A stretch of 64,000 nt of DNA, taken from contig JAKSYS010000268.1 of the NCBI GenBank assembly GCA_022925895.1, positions 1 through 64,000 of the forward strand, read 5' to 3'. The notes under the pieces are model-generated. The model had not been told where the DNA came from, made no database searches, and was given only the letters and a program-made list of their open reading frames with translations. A program made the translations under genes and the position numbers. This DNA is from Fragilaria crotonensis. Taxonomy: Eukaryota; Bacillariophyta; Fragilariophyceae; Fragilariales; Fragilariaceae. Numbering within the stretch: the stretch's first letter is position 1; each line of letters begins with the position of its first letter. Below are positions 9,045 to 19,744 of this stretch, in pieces.

Positions 9045-11650
9045 TTACTGAGCCTTCTTTGTGAACGGGGTAAACTTAAAACGAACGTGCTTTCTCTTGA
9101 GTTCCTCGACCAAGACATGCTGTGAGTTTCCGTATGATCTCTGAAGGTGAGCAAGATCTAGGGCTCTCAATCCCTTTGACGAAAAGTAATACCCACAGCC
9201 ACATTCAGTCATTGAGTGAGATTGGAACGGGCACCTCATACTCGTTTGCATGTGGAAACCCGAGTTGTTTAGTATACATGACCGCCATCGCGACGCGGTA
9301 CCATCGAATTCTACATCAGAACTCTGCTCCTCATGTTTGTGTCCAAACTGCTTCGTGAGGTGCTGAAAAGCTGACTTTGACGATACGTGCTGTTGAACCC
9401 AATCTTCGACGCTGTACGCTTCCGACGCATTCCATAGAGCCCTAATCTGTGCGATTTTTCATTTGTTCCGTCTGACAGACCCCGACCACTGGTTGTCTGC
9501 TGATCAGACGCCATGACTGAGCTGATATCACGCCACTTTTTCAATAGCATATGAAAATCTTCGCTGGAACAAGTATTTTGACGTGCCCACTTGCGGAACT
9601 TCGGACCTTCTGCAGCACGCCATTGCGAAAGCAAAATGTCAAAATCCCGATTGACAACACGATTGTCCTCCTGTTTACCGCACGTCTCTTTTCCCGCTGC
9701 TTTCCATTGTTGGACAAGAAAATCGAACGCATCGGAGGAAGCAGAATTCATTTTAGCCCATTCCTCAAAATCGTACGTTTCAGATTGACGCCACATTGCC
9801 AAAGCGCTTTCAAAGCTTTCGCATGCAGATGATGGCGGCAACACTTCTCTCCTTTGCCCGACGTAGGGGTTTCCGTCACGCCACTTTCGAAGAAGGGATT
9901 GGAACTCCGATTGACAACATGATTGCTGTCGAGCCCATTCGTGAAACGAACTAGCTTCCGCCACGCGCCATCTCGATAGGAGGCGATCAAATTTTTCAAT
10001 CGCGATACCTGAAAGTTTTTCAGTGCAAATAATCTTATCACGCGACTCCTCCTTGCTAGTTTTCACGTGTTCTTGAAACTCGATAGGAGAACTGACACGA
10101 GGTGTGGATGATTCCAGAACTTCCTGTTCTTTTGAATCATGCCAGAACTTCTTCGATTTCCTGCTTGTACTTGATTCCAAGTCTTGGGAGCTGTGTACCT
10201 CTCGAAGAGCATGAGCAGAAGTTGATATCGCTCCTTGCAGCATAACATCCTGCTCGTCTCGAGTCGATGATTCATAGCCAGGCAAGGCTTCACGCCAGTG
10301 CCGCAGCAACTCCTGAAACTCGTCGGATGTATGCGATTGCTCGCGTGCCCAGTCTTCGAACTCGGTCTGATGTGACTCTCGCCATTGTTCCATAACCTCG
10401 TCAATGCTGCCGAGTGACTCTTTGCGTTCACTTTCAGCATCTCCAGGTCGTTTATCCACTCTTGCCTCTCTCCACTTCGACAATAATTCCTGAAACTCGT
10501 CCGCAGATCTTGCATGCGCTTGAGCCCAATGCTCAAACTCAGCTGCTTGCGAATCATGCCAGATCTTCAATATGCCTTGAAGATTAGTTTTGGCTTCGGA
10601 GGCGTAAGTCATAGCTCGTTGTTGGCCACTCGCTGCCTGTTCCTGTCTCGCCTCTCTCCACTTCCGCAACAATTCTTGAAATTCGTCAGGCTTTCGTAGG
10701 CGTGCAAAGTCTGGGGTGTGAGTCCTAGAAGGTGTGTCCTCCATGTGTCCCTTCCTCCAGGTGGAAAGGACATTTTGAAAGTTCCCAGTCGATTCCCTCG
10801 CGAATTCTTTGGCTCGGTCCGCGCCCTTTGTAGCACTGCTCTTTCGTTTGTCGAGCAAAAAAGCGGCTAGTGGCGAGAGATCCCATTCCGAGGTATCTGC
10901 CACTTGAAACGACGATATCGGAGTAGAATCGGTCACATCGATCTCGAGCTTGCGATAGGGTGTCTCGCCAGTCCTTCCCATTAATCCGTGTGCTCTCCAG
11001 ACGGCGTATGCCCATTCGTATGGGTCATTTGCTTTGACAGGAGATTCAACCCTGATACTACTCGGACTGAGCTGATGATCCTTCTGAATTTCCGGATGAT
11101 CGAGACTTTTATCCGGACGAGAGTCGCCTTTAAGAGAAATATGCTTATACCGGAATGTCGGAGCAGGCGTTGTTACCAATGTGGGGCTGGGCTCGAAGTT
11201 GAACGAAAACCGGCTCCTTCTGGTACCTGATATGTTTCCACCTTGCTCTCTAGAAGCTAATGGTGTACGACGGTGAGATGGCGTCTTTGACACAATAGCA
11301 GGCGTCAAAGGAGATAGAATCGCGTCCTGGTAAACTCCTGTATTTTGCTGCAGCGCAGGATTCCCCATGCCTTCGTTCTCCTTGTCTTGAAGTGCGACCA
11401 GAAAGTTTGTTGTGATGCCATACAAATCCAGTGCGCTTACATCGCTATCATCGTCCGAATCATCGTTGTAGTCTTTTATTGCATTTGCAATCTCTTGCTG
11501 AACGCGTTCAGCGTCTGCATCAAGTTTTTCAATGAAGTCCTTTAGCTTGTTCAGCGCATCGAGAGCATGCTCGGCGTCGTTGTTGTGAAGGAGGAAATCT
11601 TCATCTTTCATTGAGTCCTCCTCCTCGTCAATGTGACTGGACGCGATCAT
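9045..11650 (-). CDS. WR-repeat protein C, two exons
   Basis: An unrecognised protein of about 844 residues. Residues 25-60 are a likely coiled coil; an EWAYAVWRAHGLMG motif sits near 215; from about 330 on there are five full copies and one variant copy of a module of about 45 residues: FxxhLxxWRxxEaxxFxxWAxxxxxSxxxFxxLLxKWR. A predicted 71-bp intron at 9447-9517 (GTCATG..GCACAG, phase 0) joins KKWRDISS to IRALWNASEAYSVEDW. That restores the sixth module and continues to a new C-terminus (exon 2, 9045-9446) containing a CGCGY motif and a basic helix that weakly recalls the CxCG domain of genes A and B. Without the splice the ORF stops at 9311. The function is unknown; the repeat pattern suggests a helical scaffold or partner-binding array. 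Confidence 0.65.
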
Positions 11651-11980
11651 GGCGGCGACGCAGGGATCGAATACGCATAGAGAGAAGCTCTATGTTGATG
11701 GGCCGTTGTTTCTTCAAGTGGAATGTATGCATATGCAGAATGCCTTTATCGCCGGTCCAAAATGTGACGGTTGGAAAAACCGTTGCAGGGTTGTGTTTCA
11801 GTTTAGATGGATTCTCAGGTAAAAATGAATGAATGCGATGTGAAAAATTCTATATGCATGTAACGGTACAGCTGGTATGATACAATCGTACAACTCCGAG
11901 CACATGCGTTGTGTGCATACTGTATGACATGCTTGAGTACCTGGTACTATACGACGTAGGACTGTAGGGGAGCCCGTGCA

Positions 11981-12181
11981 TGTCCCCTAATCGAGCCGGC
12001 CATTACCTGAAGGAGTGTACGGTAGTACTGAGTTCTACTTACTACTGTTACAATATACGGTATTCTGTCCTCAGAGGAGCAGTCTGAGATTTGTAGGTAA
12101 AGTTGATGTGTAACTTAATTTGCAATATAATTTATGGAGTCGATTTTTTTAGAAAAGCTCGATCGGCTCGATTAGGGGACA
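11981..12181. mobile_element. MITE-like element, 201 bp, 18-bp perfect terminal inverted repeats
   Basis: TGTCCCCTAATCGAGCCG at 11981-11998 is repeated perfectly in reverse complement at 12164-12181, and similarity reaches a few bases further out. The interior is AT-rich and non-coding. Size and ends fit a non-autonomous DNA element. I could not find a clear target duplication, so the family is open. Confidence 0.55.
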
Positions 12182-12341
12182 CACACGTCCTCCCGTCCTG
12201 AGTTCTGAGGCCTGAGGCCTGAGTACTTGTACGGTGCACTGTGCATAGTGAATATACGCACTTGGCACTGGGCTCTCGCCATTCGCCACGAGAGCAACTG
12301 AATCTCCAGTGCGAATATGAATATACGTTACGAGTACCTAA

Positions 12342-12381
12342 TAGGGGATTTAAGCAAACTCAAAAATCTCTGCGCGCGCAC
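12342..12381 (+). repeat. Dispersed repeat, copy 1 (TAGGGGATTTAAGCAAA end)
   Basis: TAGGGGATTTAAGCAAA followed closely by TCTGCGCGCGCAC. The same two blocks occur in reverse complement at 13653-13694, with unrelated spacer length. The two copies flank the hypothetical gene at 12852-13396 in inverted orientation. The GGGGA end resembles the terminal repeat of the MITE-like element just upstream. Confidence 0.55.
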
Positions 12382-12851
12382 GTTTTTTGCCCTCCTTCTG
12401 CCTCTCGGAGAAAACCCGATGTCACACCTGATGTCTCCGGTATTCAGATTCCAACTTGAAGCTGAGCTAAGGCTAAAGTTGTGCGCAGAACCAAAAAACA
12501 TGGCCAACTCAACCTTAAAATGCCATTTTAAAGTTGCGTTGACAGGCAACCTCTATCTCCGCGCGCACCAGGATCTCCTTTGGCCGCGCCAGGAATTTCC
12601 TCATTGAGATACCAGATGTACCGTAGACCTCTGCGACTGAGTATCGTCCGCTCATTTGTGAGTGCTTTCAATCGACCATACTACAATGACCTCGTTCGTT
12701 TGTGTTACTCAGCATTGCAGTACAAGTACTGTACAAAGTACGAAGGAAATGTACCATATAGAATATAGACTGAAATTTACGAATTAACCGTCGAAATCTT
12801 CTAGTTGAATTATTCTGTACAAAGTACAAAGTATCATTACATGCCTTCATT

Positions 12852-13396
12852 TCAGTAAAGGCGGATCGAACTGCCTCCCCAATCGCAGAGTTCTTCTCCC
12901 GCAACAAGTTCTTGTGCCAGCTCTTCGAGCTGTCTCATATCGAGATTGATTTCCGCGGGCGGAAATGGCAAACTGGGAGGCACAGTTTTGTGCGTGTATC
13001 CCGTCGCCGTCATGAGAATCGTGTCGACACAAGCCTTGACAGCAGTCACCTTCTCTTCCTCGGTCGGTCCTGCACCCAACCACTTGTGCACAAAGGGACC
13101 GTAGTGTGACACGAGATTCGATGTTCTGTCCGACAAGATGACCTGTCGAAGTGCGTGCTTGTGTCGTTCGCGCATTTCTTCCGGAGTGGGCGTCTCTGGC
13201 GTTGTTGGTTGAGTACGATCGTTGTTGCGATTGGCAGTGTTGGCATTGGCGTCGCCTATTGTGGATCCTGTATCCGATTTTCTACGTTTGGCCTGAGGTA
13301 GATTCTCGGCTGCACGTACATGCCCTTGTTCAAGGTCATGTGGACGAAACTTCGTTAGGTCGACAGGACCTGCCAATCATTCCAACCTGTCGCCAT
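12852..13396 (-). CDS. Hypothetical protein, conserved-looking C-terminus
   Basis: About 180 residues, not recognised. It has a low-complexity N-terminal third with KRRKSD (possible nuclear localisation signal) and Asn/Thr-rich sequence. From about residue 70 follows a predicted helical part: EEMRERHKHALRQVIL, then VSHYGPFVHKWLGAGPTEEEK and VKACVDTILMTATGY. The C-terminus ends GGSSIRLY. The long frame has no ATG before a stop at its left end; an ATG at 13396 starting MATGWNDW runs into it if one base is wrong near 13375. A later internal ATG (MRERH) would cut off the N-terminal third. It is flanked by inverted copies of a dispersed repeat. Confidence 0.5.
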
Positions 13397-14067
13397 CGTC
13401 AAAGCTTGTTTGACATATACTCAGTGTAGTAGCAATACTCCAGTTCCACCGGTTTTTGGATTTCTACTGTAGTAGTACTGTAAAATGACTGTAGTACTAC
13501 TAGGTACTTTCACTTTTGCAACAGTAGCCTTTTTTGGTGCGCGCGCGACGAAACGTTTTTGCTTACCTGCATTTTGCGAGCATCCTGACTTGTCGGAAGC
13601 AAACTCCCGAGTGCCGGAGCGCACAATGCGGTACTCGACGAATGCCAAAGTTGTGCGCGCGCAGACCTTTTCCAAACTTTGCTTAAATCCCCTAATAATT
13701 CATTACTGCCTCATACCTTCATTTGAGCCCATACTCGCGGCACGCAGCACTATCATACATCATTAAGAACGAAATCCCCCCTATACTGTAGTATATACAG
13801 TATACAGTATACAAGAAATAATGTCCGGAGTGCGGAGGATCCTACATCAGTATGACCGCGAGCCTGTGAGAACCGAGAACCATCAGTACAAGTACAAGTA
13901 CCTGGTACCACTACTAGATGAGTACAAGTAGCCAACCAGCCAACCACCCACCCACCAGCCACCAGCCACCCACATTCCCTGACAATCTTTATCTAACATC
14001 CCGACTCCCTCAGTAGTCAAGTGCATCATTTACTTGGCAGAGCCTTGGGACTGCGACCCTTCGATAA
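13397..14067. promoter_or_regulatory. Divergent intergenic region with repeat copy and GTAC palindromes
   Basis: 671 bp between outward-reading genes. It holds the second dispersed repeat copy (13653-13694) and a nested palindrome-rich stretch at about 13785-13815 (TATACTGTAGTATATACAGTA). A run of CCAACCACCCACC-type sequence lies at 13930-13975. It should contain the DPH1 promoter. Confidence 0.4.
13653..13694 (-). repeat. Dispersed repeat, copy 2 (inverted)
   Basis: GTGCGCGCGCAGA and TTTGCTTAAATCCCCTA are the reverse complements of the two blocks at 12342-12381. Divergence between the blocks suggests an old repeat family rather than a recent duplication. Confidence 0.5.
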
Positions 14068-15351
14068 ATGACGATCGAAGTCGCTCCTGCGGATGTGACC
14101 GAAGGATTGCAAAAAGAAACGAACATGATTCGTCGTCGCATCATTCGACGCCGTCGAGTTGAAGAAACGCCTTCTGTCGACACGGTTTTTCTCGAGAAGA
14201 TCTGCAAGGAATCATCCCTGCCTGCGGCTTATAACTTTGAACTCTCAAAATCTCTCGATCGCATCTATAAGGATCAGGCTAGTCATGTTGCTCTCCAAAT
14301 GCCGGAAGGATTGCTGATGTACGCCACGATACTTGCGGACATTTTGAAACGATGCGCTCCGTTCCTGTCCCAAATCAGCATACTCGGCGATGTCACCTAC
14401 GGTGCTTGTTGCGTCGGAGATTTAGACGCCAAGGCGTTGGGAGCTTCGCTGCTGATCCACTATGGCCATTCGTGCCTCGTACCGATTCAGCACACGGTCG
14501 TACCCTGCCTGTATGTCTTTGTGGAACTGCAAATAGATGTCCATCATATGGTGGACTGCGTCTGCGCAACACTCCCTCATCCACAACCTTTGGCTTTGCT
14601 CGGAACTGTTCAATTTCGCCAGGGCCTAGTTCAGGCTCGTCAGCTCTTGGAGAATCGTGGGTATAAGAGCAAGCTGCCCCAAGTGAAGCCTTTGTCACCT
14701 GGGGAAGTTCTTGGATGTACATCTCCAAAGAATATTGAGGAAGAGATTGTGGTCTTTTGTGCCGATGGACGATTCCATTTGGAAGCTTGCATGATTGCCA
14801 ATCCACAAGTTAAGCAATTTCTGCGTTATGATCCATATGCCAAAGTCCTGTCACATGAAGTTTACGACAACAGCATGATGCACGAAATGAGGCGAAGTGC
14901 GATTCAGAAAGCCGTTCATGGATCTAGATTTGGTATCATACTAGGCACTCTTGGTCGGCAGGGGAATCCGGCCATTTTGCAAGGAATCCGTCAGTTACTC
15001 ATCAAACATAAGAAACAGTCGATTGTCATGCTCCTGTCAGAGATATCCCCTCAGAAATTGTCCTTGTTACCACAGCTTGACGCATGGGTGCAAATTGCCT
15101 GTCCACGGCTCTCTGTTGACTGGGGTCATCACTTTGCCGTACCGGTCTTGTCCCCCTACGAGTTGCATGTTGCCCTGGAGGAGAGTGATTTCATGTCAAC
15201 CTATCCCATGGATTTCTACTCTACAGAAGGAGGGCCTTGGAGTAACTATCACAAGGATACAAAAGATCGAAGTTGCGATTGCGGCGAAAAAGGCAGTTGC
15301 CAACAAGGTGAGCTCCATGACCGCGAAAGAACGATCAATCGGTGTGCGTAA
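14068..15351 (+). CDS. DPH1: Diphthamide biosynthesis protein 1 (DPH1)
   Basis: Subunit of the radical 2-(3-amino-3-carboxypropyl)histidine synthase, which starts diphthamide modification of elongation factor 2 in the cytosol together with DPH2. The 427-residue frame carries the family signatures: LQMPEGLLMYA, ILGDVTYGACCVGD (first Fe-S cysteine), LLIHYGHSCLVP, VLGCTSP (second), and ACPRLSVDWG (third), ending near YPMDFYSTEGGPWSNYH. The three cysteines that hold the unusual [4Fe-4S] cluster are all present. An N-terminal basic run (RRRIIRRRR) precedes the fold. The start is the ATG at 14068, the only one giving the full N-terminus. The last 30 residues are Cys/Lys-rich and lineage-specific. 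No frame break is seen. Confidence 0.93.
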   Translation: MTIEVAPADVTEGLQKETNMIRRRIIRRRRVEETPSVDTVFLEKICKESSLPAAYNFELSKSLDRIYKDQASHVALQMPEGLLMYATILADILKRCAPFLSQISILGDVTYGACCVGDLDAKALGASLLIHYGHSCLVPIQHTVVPCLYVFVELQIDVHHMVDCVCATLPHPQPLALLGTVQFRQGLVQARQLLENRGYKSKLPQVKPLSPGEVLGCTSPKNIEEEIVVFCADGRFHLEACMIANPQVKQFLRYDPYAKVLSHEVYDNSMMHEMRRSAIQKAVHGSRFGIILGTLGRQGNPAILQGIRQLLIKHKKQSIVMLLSEISPQKLSLLPQLDAWVQIACPRLSVDWGHHFAVPVLSPYELHVALEESDFMSTYPMDFYSTEGGPWSNYHKDTKDRSCDCGEKGSCQQGELHDRERTINRCA

Positions 15352-15635
15352 TATTTCATTTGGCACGTTGCTCAAATGTTCACGAGCCTTGCCTTCCATG
15401 ATTGCGCAACAACAACTTTCCGGTGGCGCACTTTCTCCGAACTTGAGAGTCCCAGCGGACTACTTCACCTAACTCGGATCAAGAAAGCAGTGGAGTTATT
15501 CCATTGATTTGTGCTTATGACATTTTTTCTGATACATCCTATTCTTGCTCCTTGCAGACTAACTTGTGATTCAAAATGGCGAAATCCCTTACTGTTCTAT
15601 TTTATGACACATATTGTTAACGTTCATTCACAAAT

Positions 15636-18165
15636 TCAACACTCACTACAGCAAGGGCAGTCGACTTCATCGCAATCTGCGGCAATGTAAATAGCATCTG
15701 CCTGCGAACAGAGTTCGTCTGGCATGGTGCCCGACAAGGAGTTGTCACTGACCGTGAGGTTCGCCAAACGCGGCAACCCTCCCAACTCTGTTGGTATCGT
15801 TCCCTTCAAACTATTGCCGAATAAGTCGACCAATTCGAGGCTGGTCATGCTGCCGAATTCAGTTGGAATATTGCCGGAAAAATTGTTCTCATCCAGTCGT
15901 AACCTGGCGAGAAGCGTCAATGCCGCGTACTGTGTCGGAATTTCACCTTCCAATGCGTTGCCACTTAGGCCGATGGTCTCTGGAGTAGTAGTGTGAGAAT
16001 AAGAACGTAAGGCCATTGCACATGTGATTGGAGACAGTTCCACCACCAACGTACCTAGGTTTGTAACTCTAGCCAATTCTGTCGGCAATGTTCCAGTTAA
16101 GTCATTCCTGGCAAATTGCAGGTACGCAAGTGACTTGAATTCGCCAAACTCCCTCGGAATTTGCCCGTAAAGACTATTGTCCTTCAAATTTAGTTTTTCC
16201 AGCGATTCGAGCCACGATAGTTCCACTGGCAGTGTCCCCAATAGAGAGTTTTCACGCAAATCGACTTGAAGCAAGTTCCCACTCCCATCGCACAACTCAG
16301 TGTAGCTGAACCACGTACATTCGTTAATGTCAGATATCCAACCATCCGAATTGACCCAATCAGGGCCGTCAGTGCTGTAAAACAAGGTGGCCAGGACGAA
16401 ACGCTGCACCTTTTGTTCGTCGGAATAGGAATCAAGCGACGGATCCTGTGCTAGCCAATGCAGGGCATCATTCTGCGGTGTCGAAGACGATTTGAGGGCA
16501 GCTCCATCGTCGTGGGTAGACAGATCAACAAACAGGCTAACCAGGGTTGGGTCGATCCCAGAGGTAGCATCCCCAGCCTCGGAGGGGGCTGGCGTAGATA
16601 GTGGCATTTCGGAAGGAAAATCAGTTGGCGATGGAGTCTCGTGTATCACAGGGGCAACGGATGGGCTCAGGGTTTTAACTGTTTCTCGTTGCGATGGCGA
16701 CGGAGACTCAAGTTTCATAGGGGCCTCGGAGGGCTCGGGGTTAAAACGGTGTCTTCTTGCGATGGGGCGGAGTGTCGAATGTCATAGGGGCCTGGGAGGG
16801 ACTCGGAGTAATAACTGTGTCTCGTTGCGTTGGAGACGGGTGCCGAACGCCTCTGGGCCCAGGGATGCGCTCGGAGCTGTGACTGTTTCTTGTTGCGATG
16901 GCAACGGTGTCTGTAAACCCACTGTATCGTCGGTGAGCGCTACTGGGGCCGAAGGTGTAGTTGTTGTTGGCGAAGTGGTTTCACTTGGTGAAGCATTGAA
17001 AGGCATGTCGGTTGGGGGCGACGATGGTGGCATCACCGTGTTGTTCGTCACTGTTGGCGAGGTGGTTTCGTTTGGTGTAGCAATGAAAGGCATGTCGGTT
17101 GAGGGCGACGATGATGGCACCGAGGTGTCGTCCTTCGCAGTTGGCGAGGCGCTTTTCGGCAAAGATGGAGCTGCGGTTGTGTTGTTCGGTGTTGGAGTCG
17201 GATCTGGCGTCGGCGTTGCAGGTTGCACTGTTGGCTCTTCCGTAGGAGACTCGGACGGCCCTTTGCTTTTCACTGCGGAAGGTTGCCAGGAAGCAACAAT
17301 TGACGGAGATTCGGATGGCAGAACAGCCGGAATTGACGGAGATTCGGGTGGCAGAACGGCCGGAATTGACGGAGATTCGGATGGCAGAACGGCCGGAATT
17401 GACGGAGATTCGGATGGCAGAACGGCCGGAATTGACGAGGGGCTCTCAGATCCCGACGCGACACTTGCAGAAATACTACTAGTGGGATCGACAGCTTGTT
17501 GCTGGGATCCCTTCGATGGAAGCTGCTTGGCGAGGATCATGGCAACAAGTGACAATTCCAAGAGTTCCGACAATGAGTAACATGATGATAAGGTTTCTCT
17601 TGCTGCGGCAAACCGGTTGCAGCCGAGGGTTTGAAAATGTCGAGGCAGCATCACCGTTTGGAATTATTTTCTGGGCTGAATTCTCCACGTAAATGACGGA
17701 AGGAATATCAGCTTGTCGGACCCGAAGGAGTCCATCTGGCTCACCATTGTTGGTGTCAATTGCAAGCGGAAATGGATCGGTCTTCAGCTGTTCGGCGTCT
17801 TTCCGTGTTTGACGGTGATACGATGATCCTGTGGCTGGATCTGCAGGAGCTGGTGTTGGGTGGGCAGATGACGCATCCAGAGGTGTGGCATTGTCGATTA
17901 GCAGCGGAGGTGCGAATACAGCCTGCCCTAAGTTCCCAGAATTTGCTCCCTCCGACGAGTTCCGCTCATGTTTGTTCATGATGTACTCGAAGTAGTGCTT
18001 GTTGGGGTCGTCGCCCCATAAGAGCTCGTCTTCGTACAAAAGACCGTTGGTTGGTTCTTCCAATGATAAGTTAATGCTGCCTGCTCCTGAAGATGGTGCT
18101 CGCCATTTTCTTCGGCTCATATCGGCTGAGCCTCCTTGTTCTGAAATCGTCCCGTCTTCAGACAT
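15636..18165 (-). CDS. LRR membrane protein with Ser/Pro-rich stalk
   Basis: A single-pass membrane protein of the diatom LRR type. The N-terminal about 190 residues are polar and presumably cytosolic, with a WGDDPNKHYFEYI motif. A transmembrane helix follows (NLIIMLLIVGTLGIV..LVAMILA, about 17510-17580), then a long Ser/Pro/Thr stalk with 36-bp tandem repeats. Next is a cap (LFYSTDGPDWVNSDGW, ECTWF) and about six LRRs of the NxLxGxIPxE type, ending in a Cys-rich tail. A 75-bp intron at 15980-16054 (GTACGT..CTCCAG) joins VTNL to ETIGLSGN and restores LRR spacing. The frame shifts within the helix (near 17535) and in the stalk (16720-16860), probably single-base errors. The role is likely cell-surface recognition or adhesion (inference). 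The paralogue at 19745 shares the N-terminal motif. Confidence 0.75.
17299..17437 (-). repeat. 36-bp in-frame tandem repeat in the LRR protein stalk
   Basis: Nearly identical 36-bp units encode PSESPSIPAVLP about four times. The length is a multiple of three, so copy number can vary without breaking the frame. This is a typical length-polymorphic stalk of a surface protein. Confidence 0.8.
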
Positions 18166-19744
18166 GGTACAACCCTTCTTATCTTTTAATTTGCGCTTTA
18201 GGTCAGATTTCGTTCTCCTCTTCGGAGCGCTGTGCTGGAGGGCTGGAGTACGGAGTGCTTGTACGATGTATGAATCTAATCTCTGGTTCTCTGCAAATAT
18301 GTGAGGTATGATACAGTATGAGGAACACGAAAACGATATACTCGAATGGGCTGCAGAATAGCATGCAAATGTACTCTGATTGCCAAAAAAAGCTCTTCAC
18401 AGTATTACTGTTTATAGTGCCTCAGGGCACCGCACTCAGCATTGAACACCGTAGATTTTGCTTGTTGCCTGCTTTCAACTTGTCACGCAGTGGGAGGTGG
18501 GGTGGGTTGGCAGCTAAATCTCTGGATGGCAAGCGTGAAACATCGCTGTAAATCTTGTTAAGCACGGATCAACACCCGTTTCACGGTAGGTCGTGGGGGC
18601 GGCACATAGAGGGATTTATTTGAAATCCCGCAGATCCTTTCGAATCCCTGCAACCAACGTAACTGCTGGCCAGCGCCGCTGCAGAAATAGATATGATCTA
18701 CATTCTACATCCGAACAGATTCCGAAAAGATACCTTTTTGAATCTATTTACAAGATACTCCAAAATAGCGTTATATTCACGTTTCGAACGTCTAACCACA
18801 CGCGAGCGGTCGTCGTCTGCTGAAAGTGCGCCTGTGTGTTTAAACTTGAAACTTCGCGAAACCCGAAAACCCGTAAAGGAGTCGTACTGTACTTGCGTAC
18901 TGGTACCACATTCGGATACTTGGAATTCGGAATTGAATTTTCCGGCACCATCCTGTAGCATGAATACCCGTATCGTAGAAGCGTAGAAGGTGAGGCGAGA
19001 GAGAAATTTAGCTGGTTACTGTCGATTCTGCAGCAAACCTTCTACAGCGGACCTTCCAGTACCGAGAACGCGTTCTACAAGACGGTTGTATGACACTGTA
19101 CACAGTATTTATTGGAATTTGGCGTGACTGATGCCTATGATACGACACCCACATTTCACTTGGCATTTGGCACATAACATTAAGTGGCATAGGGGAGAGA
19201 TGGGAGGCGTAGAGAGACTTGATGTCGTCTGCCTTACATGAATGAATCGAAACCTGCATAGAGGGCCGGTATAGTGTGAGGCCTACCAGGGTTGGAGTAC
19301 TTGCACCTCTTGCTGAAGTGAAGTCCGCCTCCACCAGTGTTGCGAGAAAGTCCCAAGTCATGGGGTGGAGGACAAAAAAAAACCCATGAACATCGCTCTT
19401 CATATCAAGAATCAAGAGCCCGAGTAGCACATGAAGCGATTTGCGGCAACATTCCTCCGTATCCATATCATACAAGCATACAACCTTCTTAAAACACAGA
19501 AAGGAAACATGCTGTACTGATTGTGAGATTTATCCATAGGTGCCTGGTGCTACCCAATACGTACACTGCATGTGCAATAAGCGTAAAACACTTCTCCAGC
19601 TGCATTTTCACTAGATGTGAATAATCCCCGGGTCAACGGTTGATTCACATGCGTCCACCACACAAAGCTAACAGCAAATTTTGCGTTGTTTACATTATCA
19701 ATAGACGAGTCCAGATTTCCTCACTGGCGTTCCTGGATACGTTT
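18166..19744. other. Intergenic region
   Basis: 1.6 kb between two related minus-strand genes. It holds the promoter of the LRR protein (near 18166-18400). Open frames here are short, overlap on both strands and show no domain. No RNA gene or repeat is recognised. Confidence 0.35.

Larger units (their letters stand above)
11651..12851. other. Intergenic region with small inverted-repeat elements
   Basis: 1.2 kb between gene C (leftward, start at 11650) and the 3-prime end of the minus-strand gene at 12852. It contains the promoter of gene C, a 201-bp MITE-like element at 11981-12181, one arm of a dispersed repeat at 12342-12381, and GTAC-rich words. No convincing ORF is seen. Confidence 0.45.

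Noticed and set aside
14951-15472. Plus-strand ORF overlapping the end of DPH1 and extending past it
   Set aside because: DPH1 reads through in its own frame with full family motifs; the overlapping ORF has no recognisable domain. An alternative last exon cannot be fully excluded.
17270-17482. ORFs on both strands with ELTEIRMAERP or PNLRQFRPFCH repeats
   Set aside because: Shadows of the 36-bp stalk repeat in other frames.
16492-17580. Long plus-strand ORF rich in Gly, Val and Asp
   Set aside because: Antisense shadow of the Ser/Pro-rich stalk of the LRR protein; GC-rich low-complexity coding often leaves the other strand open.
19008-19475. Minus-strand 155-residue ORF
   Set aside because: Composition is Cys/His/Met-rich as in random translation, with no domain or splice-supported extension.
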